Shown: positions 46,479 through 58,533, counted from the first letter of the stretch. The stretch: 64,000 bases of DNA from Corydoras sp. C115 (GCA_019802505.1 JAFMOC010000088.1:268001-332000), one strand, 5' to 3'. Numbers and translations: made by a program. Notes: generated by a model not told the origin, from the sequence alone.

Positions 46479-46845
46479 GGGAAAATAATACAAATACTTT
46501 TCAAACATTTTGACTGACAGCATTTCAATAATTTTCCTATTAGCAAATTTAAGATCCTCTTACCATCTTCATTCATGTACCAAATCATGATTCCTATTAC
46601 CTGTTGATATCATCTTTTAAAAATCACATCATTAATGGCTCTAAACTACCTACTCTCATAAAATCTTTATGTGTTGCAGGCCAGAAAGGCAGAAGATGGA
46701 TTTTTATTAACAAATAAAATGATTGAACAAAACATGAATTTGCCAAATTCCACACTGCCCAGTGAGAAAGTAAATGTCATGCATTAATATGAAATGAAAT
46801 GCATTTTCCATACAATAAATTTTTTTCTTATTTAGGGTTAAATAA
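46479..46845. other. No recognised gene
   Basis: AT-rich, nothing supported. Confidence 0.4.
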
Positions 46846-46860
46846 TGACAATAAAACATC

Positions 46861-47487
46861 CATCCATTATCTTCCACTTTATCCTCAACTATGGGGGATT
46901 CCCCATGCTCATCCAGTGGAGAACGTTTTGGGCGCTGGGCAGATACACCCAGGACAGGGTGCCAATCTAGCCCTGAGCACACACTCACTCACACAGACAC
47001 ACACACACTCTATATGGGGTAATTTGGAGAACTCAATTGACCTTGATCCATGTTTTTGGACTGTGGCAGGAAACCGGAGAACCCGGAGGAAACTCACGTG
47101 GACACAGAGAGAACATGGAAACTCCACCCAAATTGGGATTCAAACCGTGCTGAGAGGCAAACATGCTAACATTTACATTTGGTCATTTAGCAGACGCTTT
47201 TATCCAAAGCGAATTACAAATGAGAACACCACAAGTCAGAAGCCATGGAGAAAACCAACTATACTGTAAATTCATCAAACCTGATTTTTATTCGATGCTG
47301 CGGCCCCTCCCCCTTTTTTAAAATTATTTTATTATTATTTTTTTATTTATTTATTTTTTTTTTCCTACAACAGGTATTTGTTAAAGAGATGCGTCTTCAG
47401 TAGTTTTTAAAACTGTTTAGTGATTCTGCCTTATGGACAGAATCACTGTCCGGTGGTTTAGTGCTAACCACTAAACCACCGTGCTGC
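46861..47487 (-). mobile_element. SINE split by a LINE fragment
   Basis: The minus-strand main-family SINE occupies 46861-47170 and its last head bases resume at 47462-47487. TGACAATAAAACATC at 46846-46860 and 47488-47502 is a perfect 15-bp duplication, proving the two parts are one insertion. Confidence 0.93.
47171..47461 (-). mobile_element. LINE 3'-end fragment inside the SINE
   Basis: On the minus strand, CTACTGAAGACGCATCTCTT then TAAC encodes LLKTHLFN, the C-terminal LKTHLF signature of a common fish LINE ORF2. The 3' end is the TTTGGATAAAAGCGTCTGCT tail. The SINE bases TGCTAAC are repeated on both sides (47164-47170 and 47462-47468), a short target duplication. A T-rich stretch lies at 47313-47362. 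Confidence 0.8.
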
Positions 47488-47632
47488 TGACAATAAAACA
47501 TCTTATGGTTAATAAAATAAAAGTTGGTGCAATGGGCATTGTTTACCTTGTTCAATCTGCATTTAATTGGGCTCAAATCTGTGTAAATAAAAAATTTTCA
47601 TTCACATGTGCATTATAATTATAAATTATAAT

Positions 47633-47886
47633 AAATATGAAATATACAGCTATGATGTACAGACTAGTAGAATATACAGATGTAAATGTACAGATTATAA
47701 ACAGATTATAAATATGAAATATACAGCTATGATATACAGACTAGTAGAATATACATTCACATCTGTATATTCTACTAGTCTGTACATCATAGCTGTATAT
47801 TTCATATTTATAATCTGTTTATAATCTGTACATTTACATCTGTATATTCTACTAGTCTGTACATCATAGCTGTATATTTCATATTT
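47633..47886. repeat. Large palindrome with 123-bp arms
   Basis: 47633-47755 is a near-perfect inverted copy of 47764-47886 with an 8-base centre. Each arm holds about 1.6 copies of a 77-bp direct repeat containing TACAGACTAGTAGAATATAC. A further partial copy continues to about 47919. Confidence 0.95.
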
Positions 47887-47919
47887 ATAATCTGTACATT
47901 CACATCTGTATATTCTACT

Positions 47920-48025
47920 TACCACTTGTAATGTATATATTTATATATCTGCTAAAGCACTTCTGGATGGATGTAAACTGCATTTCGTTGTTCATATTGA
48001 GCAATGACAATAAAGTTGAATTCTA
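47920..48025 (+). repeat. Retroposon 3' tail
   Basis: AACTGCATTTCGTTGTTCAT then GCAATGACAATAAAGTTGAA with TTCTATTCTA, a tail well known from fish non-LTR retroposons. The palindrome directly upstream is probably derived from the same element. Confidence 0.65.
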
Positions 48026-48627
48026 TTCTAATAATGACATCAAAAGATAAAAAAAAGACATATCAAAGTCAAATTTAATAAGGATAAACCCAATAGGTTA
48101 TTTTATATTTCAAATTAATAATAAAAAAAAAACTACATTATAACTTGAGCAGTGCAGCAACTTCAGCTCTAATCATCACCAGCTCAATTATCATCAGCCT
48201 TTCTCTCCATGAGTGCTGTCATTAACAGCAGTTACATCAACACTGCAGTCACTCTAAGCTCTGAACAAATTACAAACTCCATTAACATCAAACTTTGTGC
48301 TCACACATTTATTATCAGTAGGTACTGTTTACTATTGCACAATAATACTTGCATGAAATGAGATGTAGTGTACTCAAAGTAAAGTCAGGTCTGGATTGCA
48401 TATGTCTTCAACCTCTGAGGGCCTCTTTTAAGATGTCAAATACCTGGACTTACATGGACATGAACTTGCATGGATCCCAAATGCTAAAAAAACATACCAG
48501 CCTACAAGTTTTTTCCAGATTTTCCAAATTTTCCAATTAACAGTGCTGTTTGAGCATCTTTGGACTTAGATATTTACACCTGTCAAAGTAGCTGCAGTGC
48601 AGACTAAAGCACAATTTTATGCAATAT
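48026..48627. other. No recognised gene
   Basis: AT-rich, no supported element. Confidence 0.4.
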
Positions 48628-48715
48628 GCTATGACCACTGAAAAGTGAATTACACTGATTATCTCTTTGTAATGGTACATAATATTGGGTGTGATCCATT
48701 GTGAAGCAATTCCTC
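48628..48715. repeat. Tc1-like terminal remnant
   Basis: CTATGACCACTGAAAAGTGA then CACTGATTATCTCTTTGTAA resembles the end of the Tc1-like family also seen at 16676-16990. No body is attached. Confidence 0.5.
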
Positions 48716-48926
48716 AATCAGGCCTTAAAAGGCAAGCAGTTTCTTTATGACATTTTAAAACATTTTTATAACCAGGCCTAAAATTTACATTACCAGGCCT
48801 TACAATTTACAAATTTTTTGGGTAAAGTTGGGTTTCCTCCAAAAATCTCCAGGTTATACAGACAACGAATCCTATTCTCTCAAGAGATAATACGATCCTT
48901 GAATAGGCTACCTATAAAGAATATCA

Positions 48927-49055
48927 TTCATTCATTCATTATCTTCCACTTTATTCTATATTAGGGTCACGGGGGGATTCCCCATGCCCATCTAGGGGAG
49001 AACGTTTCGGGCACTGGGCAGATACACCCAGGATAGGGCGCCAATCCATCGCTGG
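48927..49055 (-). mobile_element. Short SINE form with perfect target duplication
   Basis: 3' domain only, ending at the complement of CAGCGATGGATTGGCGCC. TATAAAGAATATCA at 48913-48926 and 49056-49069 is a perfect 14-bp duplication. Confidence 0.93.
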
Positions 49056-49344
49056 TATAAAGAATATCAAACAGTAAAAACAAACATACAAAAACTTAAA
49101 AGGATAGCCACTTGTCTCAGTCCTTTCTAATATTTTCAGATTTGCTAACTTGGACTGTAAGGCTTGATTTAAATCTTTAACAAGGTTGCCAGTTTTTAAA
49201 CAGGCTTGTAAAATTGAAAGAGAGACATCAAAAGAGTTAAAAAAAGTAGCACTTAGGTGTAGTGATGGTGTTTTCGGGAAACACTGCAGAACATCACATG
49301 GCATAAATACAAACAATTAACATGGCACTTGAGGAGCAACATGG

Positions 49345-49560
49345 CATCTGAGGAGCAATTGGATTTAGTTGCCTTGCCTAAAAGCTCTACAGCCATAGCA
49401 TTTGGTGAGACCAGGAATCAATTTTCTTTAAAAATGTTCTTTAACTTTACAGATTTTTTTTTCTTGCCTCCGTCAGTTGTTCAATGAGTTTAGACTTGGA
49501 ATACTGCAAAGCTGCTTTGTGACAATGTACTATGGAGCCATATACTGTAAATAAATGAAC
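49345..49560. repeat. Degenerate SINE-like remnant
   Basis: GCCTTGCCTAAAAGCTCTAC then AGCCATAGCATTTGGTGAGA is the complement of the body of the SINE at 45104-45262. GCAAAGCTGCTTTGTGACAA near 49505 resembles another fish retroposon tail. Boundaries uncertain. Confidence 0.4.
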
Positions 49561-51498
49561 TTAAACTAACAAAACATTAACAATTTATATAGCACAAATA
49601 AGAAAAAAAACACATTTAAAAATATTATGCCCCTCTATCTATCTATGACAATAATATTATACTATAATATAATATCAGAAAGGTTCATGCATATTAAAAT
49701 AATGCCAGGGAAATGTGCCAATGATTGAAATTACACAGGGGAAAATGAACATAGACATAATGATGTTTTTTTTCATGAAAATGTATCAACACTTGAGGCC
49801 TAATGAAAGCATTTTGAGAACATAACACTTCATTTCCTGTTTCAGCACTCAAGCAAAACAACTTCATTTGATCGAGAGAAGGGTTGGCATTTCTATCAAT
49901 TCTACAAGGACTGCCAGGAATCTACACATATAAAACTTTAAAAAATATCTTTTCCAACTTGCTGTCATTAAACTTCCAGAAAAGAGCTACATCTTATCTT
50001 TATTGATAACATATTTTTGATATATCCAACCAAACACCTTTAAGAAAACATAAATTGACCATAATCATAAATTAATATGTTGACAGGTTTCATTTTAATT
50101 GTATATTTCTATTTTGTATGTATGTTTAATATAACATATTGTTAATATGGTTATTAAAAGCAAATAAGCAATGCCATTGAATTCAGTTTGCTACGACTTA
50201 CGCTGTCAACAGCTTAAGAAGCCCAATGCTGAAACCCAAATGGCCTTCAGTTTACAACCACAGCCTGGGATCAGTTCAAGACTGAGAAGCTTGACAAACG
50301 ATAGGGTGACTGGTCACACCAAACCACAACCTTGACATCATGTACTCATCACCTCCACTCTAGACATACCGCAGAATCTTATTTTCTATCTTATTTTAAA
50401 ATCCTATTTTCCTTACACAAATGCTGAGCAGCAGCATGACAAAGCATGACAAAATCACTGCTTGGGACTCTGGGTTTTTTTACCCAGAGGCGCAGGTGGT
50501 TCTTCTCATGACTGATTGACACATTGCCTGTCTGGATCTGTAGTGCAGATACCACTTTGCTGTGTTGCATCGGCCAATAAATTTGTTAAACATTTGAGTA
50601 AACTTATCATAAAATGTGGGTCTGCCCCCATTTCTATACAGACAATCCAGAACTCTGTATTTGTGTTTTTCTTGTAGTAGGCAACAAATAAAATCAGTGT
50701 CTTAAGCCCTTTGTTTGTTTAATTCTATATAGATGTGTGCTCAGCTAACACCAAAATTATGGTATTGGGTCCACTGGGAGATGAGATTTAGATGACTGTG
50801 GTTATCAGCTATGATATACCATTGGCAATGACATCACTAGAATATCTCAATTAGGAGTTCTGATTTTTTTTGTCATAAAAAAATTAATAAAAAAATTAAG
50901 CTATTAAAAATAAGCTAGGTTGTATTGGTTCTGCTAATGGTCTCTGTGAAAGTATTTAAGGTGCACTTTTACAGTACTTCATCATTTTTGTCAGTCTACC
51001 TACTAAATGCCACAATACGAAAAATAACAATCTTCATATTTTACATTCAAGGCAGAAACCTATTCTGCCAGTACATTTAGAGTGCCTATAAGTACTTTGC
51101 ATAACCCTGAATTAAGTAAACGTACGTTTTACTTAAAAACGTATCTGTACACTAGAAGACAGAGGCAGAATTTGAATATTAATGTAACACAGTCAACTCT
51201 ATTAATGATGATTGCCAAGTACCACCACAGCCGCTGCCATACTTAATAAATTTGTCTGAGACACAGCTGGGCAGGAACATCTCTAAGGAAATCTTTTGGT
51301 GTGTGCTTGACTATGCAGAAGATTGTCAGTTGCCAATTAAAGCCTTACACCCAGGTGTTTACTGTAAACAGAGTAAAAAGACATGACCAGAGAATAAAGG
51401 CAAAAAGTCTATATAAAAAAAAAAGATTGTTTTAATTTTTATACTTAAGTTAAAACTTAAATGTAACAAACACTGTGTAGAATGTATATTTAAAATTA

Positions 51499-51501
<3 letters not shown>
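49561..51501. other. No recognised gene
   Basis: About 1.9 kb of AT-rich sequence. No domain-bearing frame or repeat was identified. Confidence 0.4.

Positions 51502-51580
<79 letters not shown>
51502..51580. repeat. (AT)n microsatellite
   Basis: About 79 bp of alternating AT. Confidence 0.95.
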
Positions 51581-51584
<4 letters not shown>

Positions 51585-51595
51585 GGGTGCTACAT

Positions 51596-52468
51596 TAGGG
51601 TGCTGAAAAAAATTCGTAGTTCTGGCAATTCTGAATCGATTCAAAATGCCCAATAATCTATTTAAAAAAAAAATGCATTTAAGTTTTATTTTTTTGGCGC
51701 CCCCTCGCGAGCGTACTGCATATCGCATTACGTATCCGCTCGGCCACCATACAGCAAGCTTGTTAACCAGCTCCCGTTGTAGTTTGCTAGCATAGTTCAT
51801 GTTAACGGGAAGCATGGAGCGGGGTGAGAGTGCGATTCGACCCCCCCGTCGTCCTTAAAAGCCGGTGTTTGGCTTTTAAAGTCAGGAAGAGAGAGCGACA
51901 TGAGCACAACTGTTTACAAGGAGTATAAAATAAAATCAAGGTACTATGCAAAAATGACAAATGCGTGAGCCCGTTTGGCACCACGTGAAAAGAAGTTGAA
52001 TATATATTTAAAATTTAAGATTACGTTTTGAAAATGTAGCGAATTCAATACAGTTAAAAAGACTGAAGTATGTATTTTATTTTTAATGTTAAGTTTTAAA
52101 GATTTGCAACATATAAATGCACTCATAAAATTTATATAAATTTGTGACTGTAAAGTCTGTATTTTAGTTTTGATTAAAGGTTACTGCACTATGGTAAATT
52201 TTGATATTAATATATTTAGAATTATTTGTTCATTGGTAGATGGTTTTTATGTAAGACAAAGCCTGGCATCTAAGCTAACCTAATAATGCTCATTTTAATT
52301 TAACGCAATCCTATATTTTGTATAAATATAAAATTATGCAAAAAGATTTGATACAGGACGGAACCTAAAAGTATTGTTTTAAATAAATGTTCTATTTGTT
52401 TACATTGTCATTTCATCTTGTTAATCACATAATTTAAACAAAATTTAAAGACCATTTCAACTGAAAAT
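51596..52468. mobile_element. hAT element copy 2, right end lost
   Basis: Starts TAGGGTGCTGAAAAAAATTC and tracks copy 1 (45406-46470) almost to its right end, stopping at GACCATTTCAACTGAAAA. Shared blocks include GGGAAGCATGGAGCGGGGTG and GCCGGTGTTTGGCTTTTAAA. The terminal AATCG-rich part and right inverted repeat are missing. Confidence 0.88.
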
Positions 52469-54227
52469 ACCAATACCAATTTGCCAATACCAAATATCAC
52501 AAACAATCAAAGTAATTCACCTGCTTCTTCAATCACACAAAGCTAAATAGTATTTCCTTTTCCTGACTAGTAGCAGAGTTCCAGGAAAGGCATCAGTAAG
52601 AGCAAAAGATCATTTTCATATCTCGCCACTGCTGAGCTTACGGCTGGCCGTGGGGTCTCCAATAACAAACCCAAAGACCAGATATGCCAGTGCCACCCAA
52701 TAATTTTGGAACCACAGAAAGCAACTAGCTGAGAAAGAGAAACCCTTTAGAATAAATACCTTAAGGCTAGGAATGATGATGATTAGAGCTCCTAAATCCA
52801 TCTATTTCTGGTGTATCAGGCGGACTCATATCTGTCTGCTAGGATAACGCACTACTCTTCCCTTTTGGCCAGAAAAAGATATCATATACAGTTTTCTACT
52901 ACAGTTAAAGTGCGATCTTCAATTCAGATCAGTTTGTGGTTTTCAAAATAAAAATATTTGTTCTACCAACTTGTGTGCCAGCAGTGTTAATGGAACCATA
53001 TACTGTAGTTTTCTGTCTGCTTAGAAAATAACAATTTGTTGGAGACGAAATGCTTATAATAATGCAATTAAATGTATTGTAAATTGTAAGAATTTATATA
53101 CTATAAAATGGAATTAACACTATTTAGAATAATTAGCTTAGAATGTTCTACTTTTCAACTTTTCAAAAAGCACAAAATTTTTAAAAATGCATTATATAAA
53201 AAAAACTATGCAATTACACAAACCAATTACATTTTACAATTTTAGTAATTGAAATGATTGTTAAAGCAGCTGTGACCTGCCCCTGAGGACAAATCATATT
53301 GTTTACTGTTGCTTATTAGGTAATTATAATAATTGCCATCATTTTCTCATGAGAAATACTACAATTCCCTTCAGTTTATTATATTATATAACTTAACTAT
53401 AAATTTGTACTCTTTAGATAGAATGTCCCCATTAAAATTTGTGAAACTCATCAGACCCAATACATTTGTACAAGTACTGGATTCTGTAACACAGGGACAT
53501 ACTCCTAGAACTTTGCAGTGGCATTTTTGGTTCTTGTAACATGTTTATCATCTCATTCATTTGCTCTGAACTAGAAAATATGTTTGCATCTTGTAAATTT
53601 GTTAATTAAAATGTAATTAATTGTTTTGCAGTTGTTGGCACAAATACAGTACTATATAGATGCAATTCTTTTTGTAGTAGCAACTGTACTCATACATATT
53701 TATAAAAAAATTGCTAATCATTTCATTATTAAGCTGAAATAAGAAGATGGGGAAAAAATGCCATTCACAGCACTCTGGCACAGATCAAGTCACAGTTTTT
53801 CAAATGATATTGTCATTATAGATACGTACATGATACTGCATCTGACAGCTCAGGGAATTAAACTGTGGATTCAATAAAATGACAGCGTGTGCAGAATGAC
53901 CTTCCTGAAAATTGAAAGGCTTTACTTTACACAGACTTAAAATATTTGATGCTTCTGTGAATGGAACAGCCATCACATGCAGGCTACTGTGCATTTGCTC
54001 ACTAAGGTTGCCCAAAAAATATTATGGTTTTATGTGCTTGTATGAAGTGTACAGCAGAACTTAATTTAAAGCTTATTTCCTATACACACATATATTCCTC
54101 CCTACTGTCTGTATGTAATTATAAAAATTAAAATATGTTCCTCTCTCATACACCATCTAAATACACATGCAGCACAGTGAATCGTAGTGGTCCCGGATTT
54201 GATTTTCAGGTGGGGCAAACAAAAAAT

Positions 54228-54231
<4 letters not shown>
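52469..54231. other. No recognised gene
   Basis: AT-rich, no supported element. Confidence 0.4.

Positions 54232-54292
<61 letters not shown>
54232..54292. repeat. (AT)n microsatellite
   Basis: Alternating AT next to the tail of a minus-strand SINE. Confidence 0.95.
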
Positions 54293-54295
<3 letters not shown>

Positions 54296-54528
54296 TTCAT
54301 CATCACCCGCTTTATCCTCTATTAGGGTCGCAGTGGGGTTCCCCATGCCCGTCCAGGGGAGAACGTCTCGGGCGCTGGGCAGATACATGCCCATCCAGGA
54401 CAGGGCAATTTGGAGAACTCAATTAACTTGACCCATGTTTTTGGACTGTGGGAGGGAACCGGAGAACCCGGAGGAAACCCACGCGGACACGGGGAGAACG
54501 TGCTAAGCACTATGCCACCGTGCCGCCC
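54291..54528 (-). mobile_element. SINE, internally deleted, inverted partner
   Basis: Main family, minus strand, missing the GT-rich stretch and part of the head (jump from ACACGGGGAGAACG to TGCTAAGCACTATGCC). Contains a small duplication (GCCCGTCC and GCCCATCC) in the 3' domain. Confidence 0.87.
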
Positions 54529-54529
54529 T

Positions 54530-54532
<3 letters not shown>

Positions 54533-54607
<75 letters not shown>
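54533..54607. repeat. (AT)n microsatellite
   Basis: About 75 bp of alternating AT between two oppositely oriented SINEs. Confidence 0.95.
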
Positions 54608-54610
<3 letters not shown>

Positions 54611-54945
54611 GGCACAGTGGCTTAGTGGTTAGCACGTTCGCCTCTCAGCACTAGGGACTTCCGGTTCGAATCCCCATCTGGGTGGAGTTTCCATGTTCTC
54701 CCCGTGTCCGTGTGGGTTTCCTCCGGGTTCTCCGGTTTCCTCCCACAGTCCAAAAACATGGATCAAGTCAATTGAATTCTCCAAATTGCCCCATATAGAG
54801 TGTGTCTGTGTGAGTGAGTGTGTGCCCAGCGATGGATTGGCGCCCTGTCCTGGGTCTATCTGCCCAGCGCCTGAAACGTTCTCCCCTGGATGGGCATGGG
54901 GAACCCCACCGCGACCCTAATAGAGGATAAAAGCGGGAGATAAAT
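54608..54945 (+). mobile_element. SINE, full length
   Basis: A clean copy with A box, B box, core and 3' domain, ending in AAATAT repeats. Confidence 0.9.
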
Positions 54946-55079
54946 ATAAATATAAATATATATATATACATATACATACATGAACAACAATTTTTGTTTA
55001 ATGTTTAATAAAACATACAGTTAAAACACAAGTTTTCATTCTGGATGAAAGTGTGCAGATGTACAGGTGAGATGTTCAG

Positions 55080-55925
55080 TGGGAAAAACAGACAAGTTTA
55101 AATTGAAGATGGAGCTGCTGCATCTGGGGTCGGGTCTGAATCTCTTTTTGTTTGTGATGCTCATAGACAGACTGATGGATTAAATTTGTGGAATGTTGTT
55201 TGCAGATGACCTTACAATCTGTGGTAAGAGTAGTAACCAGGTTGACGAGAGCATAGAAAGATGGAGGTAAGAGGCTAGGTAAGAGACTAAGATGCATTGG
55301 AGAGAAAAGTAATGAAGGTTAACAAGAGAAATAGAGAGACAGAGAGGATATTTGAAACTTTAATTTGTAGGGAGTTGAGGTGAAGACAGAAGAGGAATTT
55401 AAATACCTGGGGTCAAGTGTACAATATAATTGAGAATGTAGTAGAGTGGAGAGAAAGAATGCTAGCAGGATCAAGTGGACGGAGTAATCTGTTAAAGATG
55501 AATATCTACCAGAGTGAACTAGAAAGTTTATAGTAAAGATCTGAGGTCAGCAATGTTGTATGGCTTGGAGACTGCAGTACTACAGAATAAGCAGAAATTA
55601 CGGTGCTGCAATGAAGAGTGACAAGGATTCACAAGATTATGAATGATTTTATAGGAGGGAAGGCACAGGTATGAAGTTTTGGAAACAAAGTTGAGAAAGT
55701 AAAATTGAGGTGATTTGGAATGTGCAGTGGGGGAAAAGACATTGTCAGAAGGATGCTGAGGATGGAACCACCTGGCAGAAGTAGAGAAAGGCCAAACAGA
55801 TGTGGTGAGGGAAGTCATGTAGGCATTTGGGATGATGGAGGAGGATACTCAGGACAGGGCAAAATAGAGAATAATAGTCTGCTGTGGCAACCCCTAAAGA
55901 AAACAGCTGAATTAAAAAGAAGAAA
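55080..55925 (+). pseudogene. Non-LTR retrotransposon RT fragment
   Basis: The frame near 55190-55260 encodes GMLFADDLTICGKSSNQVDE and SIERWR. FADD is the RT catalytic box and the following pattern fits RTE-like or related LINEs of fish. Downstream, in shifting frames, VKTEEEFKYLGSSVQ, EVIWNVQWG and the LLWQPLKK end appear. Many stops; this is the 3' half of an ORF2 without its endonuclease. The element clade is inferred from memory. Confidence 0.75.
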
Positions 55926-56632
55926 TTTACAATCTAACACAAATAATACAATATGTGTAGTTGGTATTCAAGAATACCCAGCACAGAGCAAATAACACTG
56001 CCAAAGTGGGTAGTAATTTGACACAATAAACATTAATGCTACTTCAGCCAAAGAGGCAAAGGTCCTTGAATGAATGAAAACTAATGTATATTTAGTTTTG
56101 CAAGTCACTGATAACTTAAGCTTGTTCATCTGTGGTCTTTCTTATCTATGCTTCGGAAAGGCAACAATTTAAAGAAGCTAAAGACAATGCTGCTTAAATC
56201 TTTGAGGTTAAAAAGGTACTAATAGACTTTTTTATCATAACACAGCTCGGGTAGTTCGCTCTAAAAATGGAAACTTATACCAACATAGATTTTTCATTTT
56301 TCAACTTGTTTATGTGACCCATCACAGTCTAAATCTGAATGTCAGCCAAAATCCAGACTTTGGGCTCAACGTAAACAGAAAAGTCCATCTCTATTTAGAA
56401 AGAAGAAAAAGAAAAAAGAAGGCCTACAGATATTGTTGCTGTGTAAGCTTGCTCATGAGTTTCAGTATCAGAACCATTATATATATAATATATTTAAAAA
56501 AAAGAAGAAAAAAAAAAAAATATATATATATATATTATTATATTATATTATAAAATAATATTAATATATTATTTTTATATATTTTTTTTCCCCTTTTTTT
56601 TCCCCTTTTTTTATTAAAAACAAAATAAATCA
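55926..56632. other. No recognised gene
   Basis: AT-rich, ending in A-rich and T-rich low-complexity sequence (about 56490-56625). Confidence 0.4.
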
Positions 56633-56886
56633 GGGCAGCATGGTGGCTTAGTCGCTAGCATGTTCGCCTCTCAGCGCTAGGGATTCCCGGTTCAAATCCC
56701 AATCTGGGTGGAGTTTCCATGTTCATGCCGTGTCTGTGTGGGTTTCCTCCGGGTTCTCCAGTTTCCTCCCACAGTCCAAAAACATGGATAAAGGTTAATT
56801 GAATATTCCAAATTACCTCATATAGAGTGTGTTTGTGTGTGTGTCTGTGCGAGTTTGTGCCCAGAGATGGATTGGCACCCTGTCCT
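56633..56886 (+). mobile_element. SINE, 3' truncated
   Basis: Head and core are intact apart from a changed A-box end (TGGCTTAGTCG). It stops in the 3' domain just after GGATTGGCACCCTGTCCTG. Confidence 0.85.
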
Positions 56887-57162
56887 GCATTTTATTTTGT
56901 TATATTATAAGTATATTTCATATATTTTTACATAAATTCAGCTTAAGGCAGACACATATTCACTGGCATCTGTCACAGTTTGTTAGTGCAGTGCGTTAAC
57001 AAGTTGGTCACTTTGTGAGTGTAAGCAAGAGAGTGATTGAGAGTCATATTACTGTGTATTATTACACTTTCAATGTAACAAACTTTATCATCTTCAATAA
57101 AATACAACTGAGCAAATCGATATTCACAGTATGTTAACATAACCAGTCTCTGGTACTAAAAT

Positions 57163-57292
57163 CCCAGTGATAGATTGGCGCTCTGTCCTGGGTGTATCTG
57201 CCCAGCGCACGAAACGTTCTTCCCTGGATGGGCATGGGGAACCCCCCCGCGACCCTAATATAGGATAAAGCGGAAGATAATGGATGGATGGA
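57163..57292 (+). mobile_element. Short SINE form with perfect target duplication
   Basis: Starts CCCAGTGATAGATTGGCGCT and has an ATGG tail. TGGTACTAAAAT at 57151-57162 and 57293-57304 is a perfect 12-bp duplication. Confidence 0.93.
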
Positions 57293-57304
57293 TGGTACTA
57301 AAAT

Positions 57305-57835
57305 TCAAATACACACTTTAATTATGTTTTCACTTAGTTATAATGATTTTGCTGCAAATACTGGAGCAATGCACACATGTGCTACAAGTTTGCCAAGAAT
57401 TGGGTTACATTTCCTTACTTACTAGGCTTACATACACGCGCGCATTCACTTAGTTTGCGTCAGAGTCTGGTGTATATATGACCCAGGTATCTGGTTGTTA
57501 ATGACATCCCATGTGAGCTATCGTATAACAGACTGTCAGCCTACTTTTAAAAGATCAGTTACTTTAAGAAACTTTGCACTTTGCATAGGTCAACTACAAA
57601 TCGGACCCTCACATGGAAAAGCTCAGCTTCTTAATGATGCTAATCTTGCTGTTTAAACAGCAATGCAAACTCTTTCTGCAGGTACTGTAACCTTAAGGCA
57701 GTGTAAAATCAATTAACCTACTCATAGAGCAAAAACCTTGCTTGTTTTTATTATTATGGTCAAAACACATGCTCATGCAGATGTTCAAGTATGTGTTTTG
57801 CAAATATTTATGTTAACTACAATATCATATATTTT
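57305..57835. other. No recognised gene
   Basis: AT-rich, no supported element. Confidence 0.4.
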
Positions 57836-57962
57836 AACATTCAGAAGTTTATATTACAAATTATTTATTTTATTTTATTACCATGTATAATGAATTATTG
57901 CTATGATTTACCTCTACACTATTTCAAAAGCAACAACATTATGCCATCAAAACCAAGTCATG
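57836..57962 (+). repeat. Flanking direct repeat, left copy
   Basis: Shares ACATTCAGAAGTTT, TTTATTTTATT.TCATGTATA-like sequence and ACCTCTACACTAT with 58361-58483 in the same order. Together they bracket a LINE fragment. Confidence 0.85.
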
Positions 57963-57965
57963 CTT

Positions 57966-58300
57966 AAGAATGTAAAGTGAAAGACTGGAGTAATCTATTA
58001 AAGATGAGTATCTACCAGATTGAACTGGGAAATTTACAGTAAAGTACTGGTGTTAGCAAAGTTGTATGGCTCAGAGACTACATTACTGCAGAAGTAGCAG
58101 CAATTAAGGTGCTGCAATGCTTATCAAGAGTGACAGTGATTGACAAGATTATGAATGAGTTCAAAGATGGGACGGCACATGTATGAAGTTTTGGAGACAA
58201 AGATGAGAAAGTAAGAATGAGGTGGTTCCTGTGAAAAACCAGGAAGAAGTAGAGAAAGGCCAAATAAAAGGCTTTACAGATGTGGTGAGGGAGGATATAT
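57966..58300 (+). pseudogene. LINE RT fragment, second copy
   Basis: Matches the later part of the fragment at 55080-55925: AGTAATCT.TTAAAGATGA.TATCTACCAGA, GTTGTATGGCT, GGTGCTGCAATG and AGTAGAGAAAGGCCAAA. Broken frames; no catalytic box included. Confidence 0.75.
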
Positions 58301-58360
58301 TTATGACAAATCTCCATTTGATCACATCATTTGCTTTTGCTAAACGCTTGATCTCTAATC

Positions 58361-58483
58361 AACATTCAGAAGTTTTAATATTTATTACAGACTATTTATT
58401 TTATTATCATGTATAGTTAATTATTGCTTTGAATTACCTCTACACTATAGCAAAAGCAACATTAAAACATTAAAATCAAGTCA
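58361..58483 (+). repeat. Flanking direct repeat, right copy
   Basis: Diverged direct repeat of 57836-57962. Confidence 0.85.
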
Positions 58484-58533
58484 ATTCTTTATTTGTTTGT
58501 AAGCAGTCATTTAATATGTCAGATATGGGTGAT

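Noticed and set aside
49070..49316. Minus-strand frame containing SLSILQACLKTGNLVKDLNQ as a possible exon
   Set aside because: The composition is plausible but there is no recognised family, no clear splice sites, and it runs into a SINE; too weak to call.
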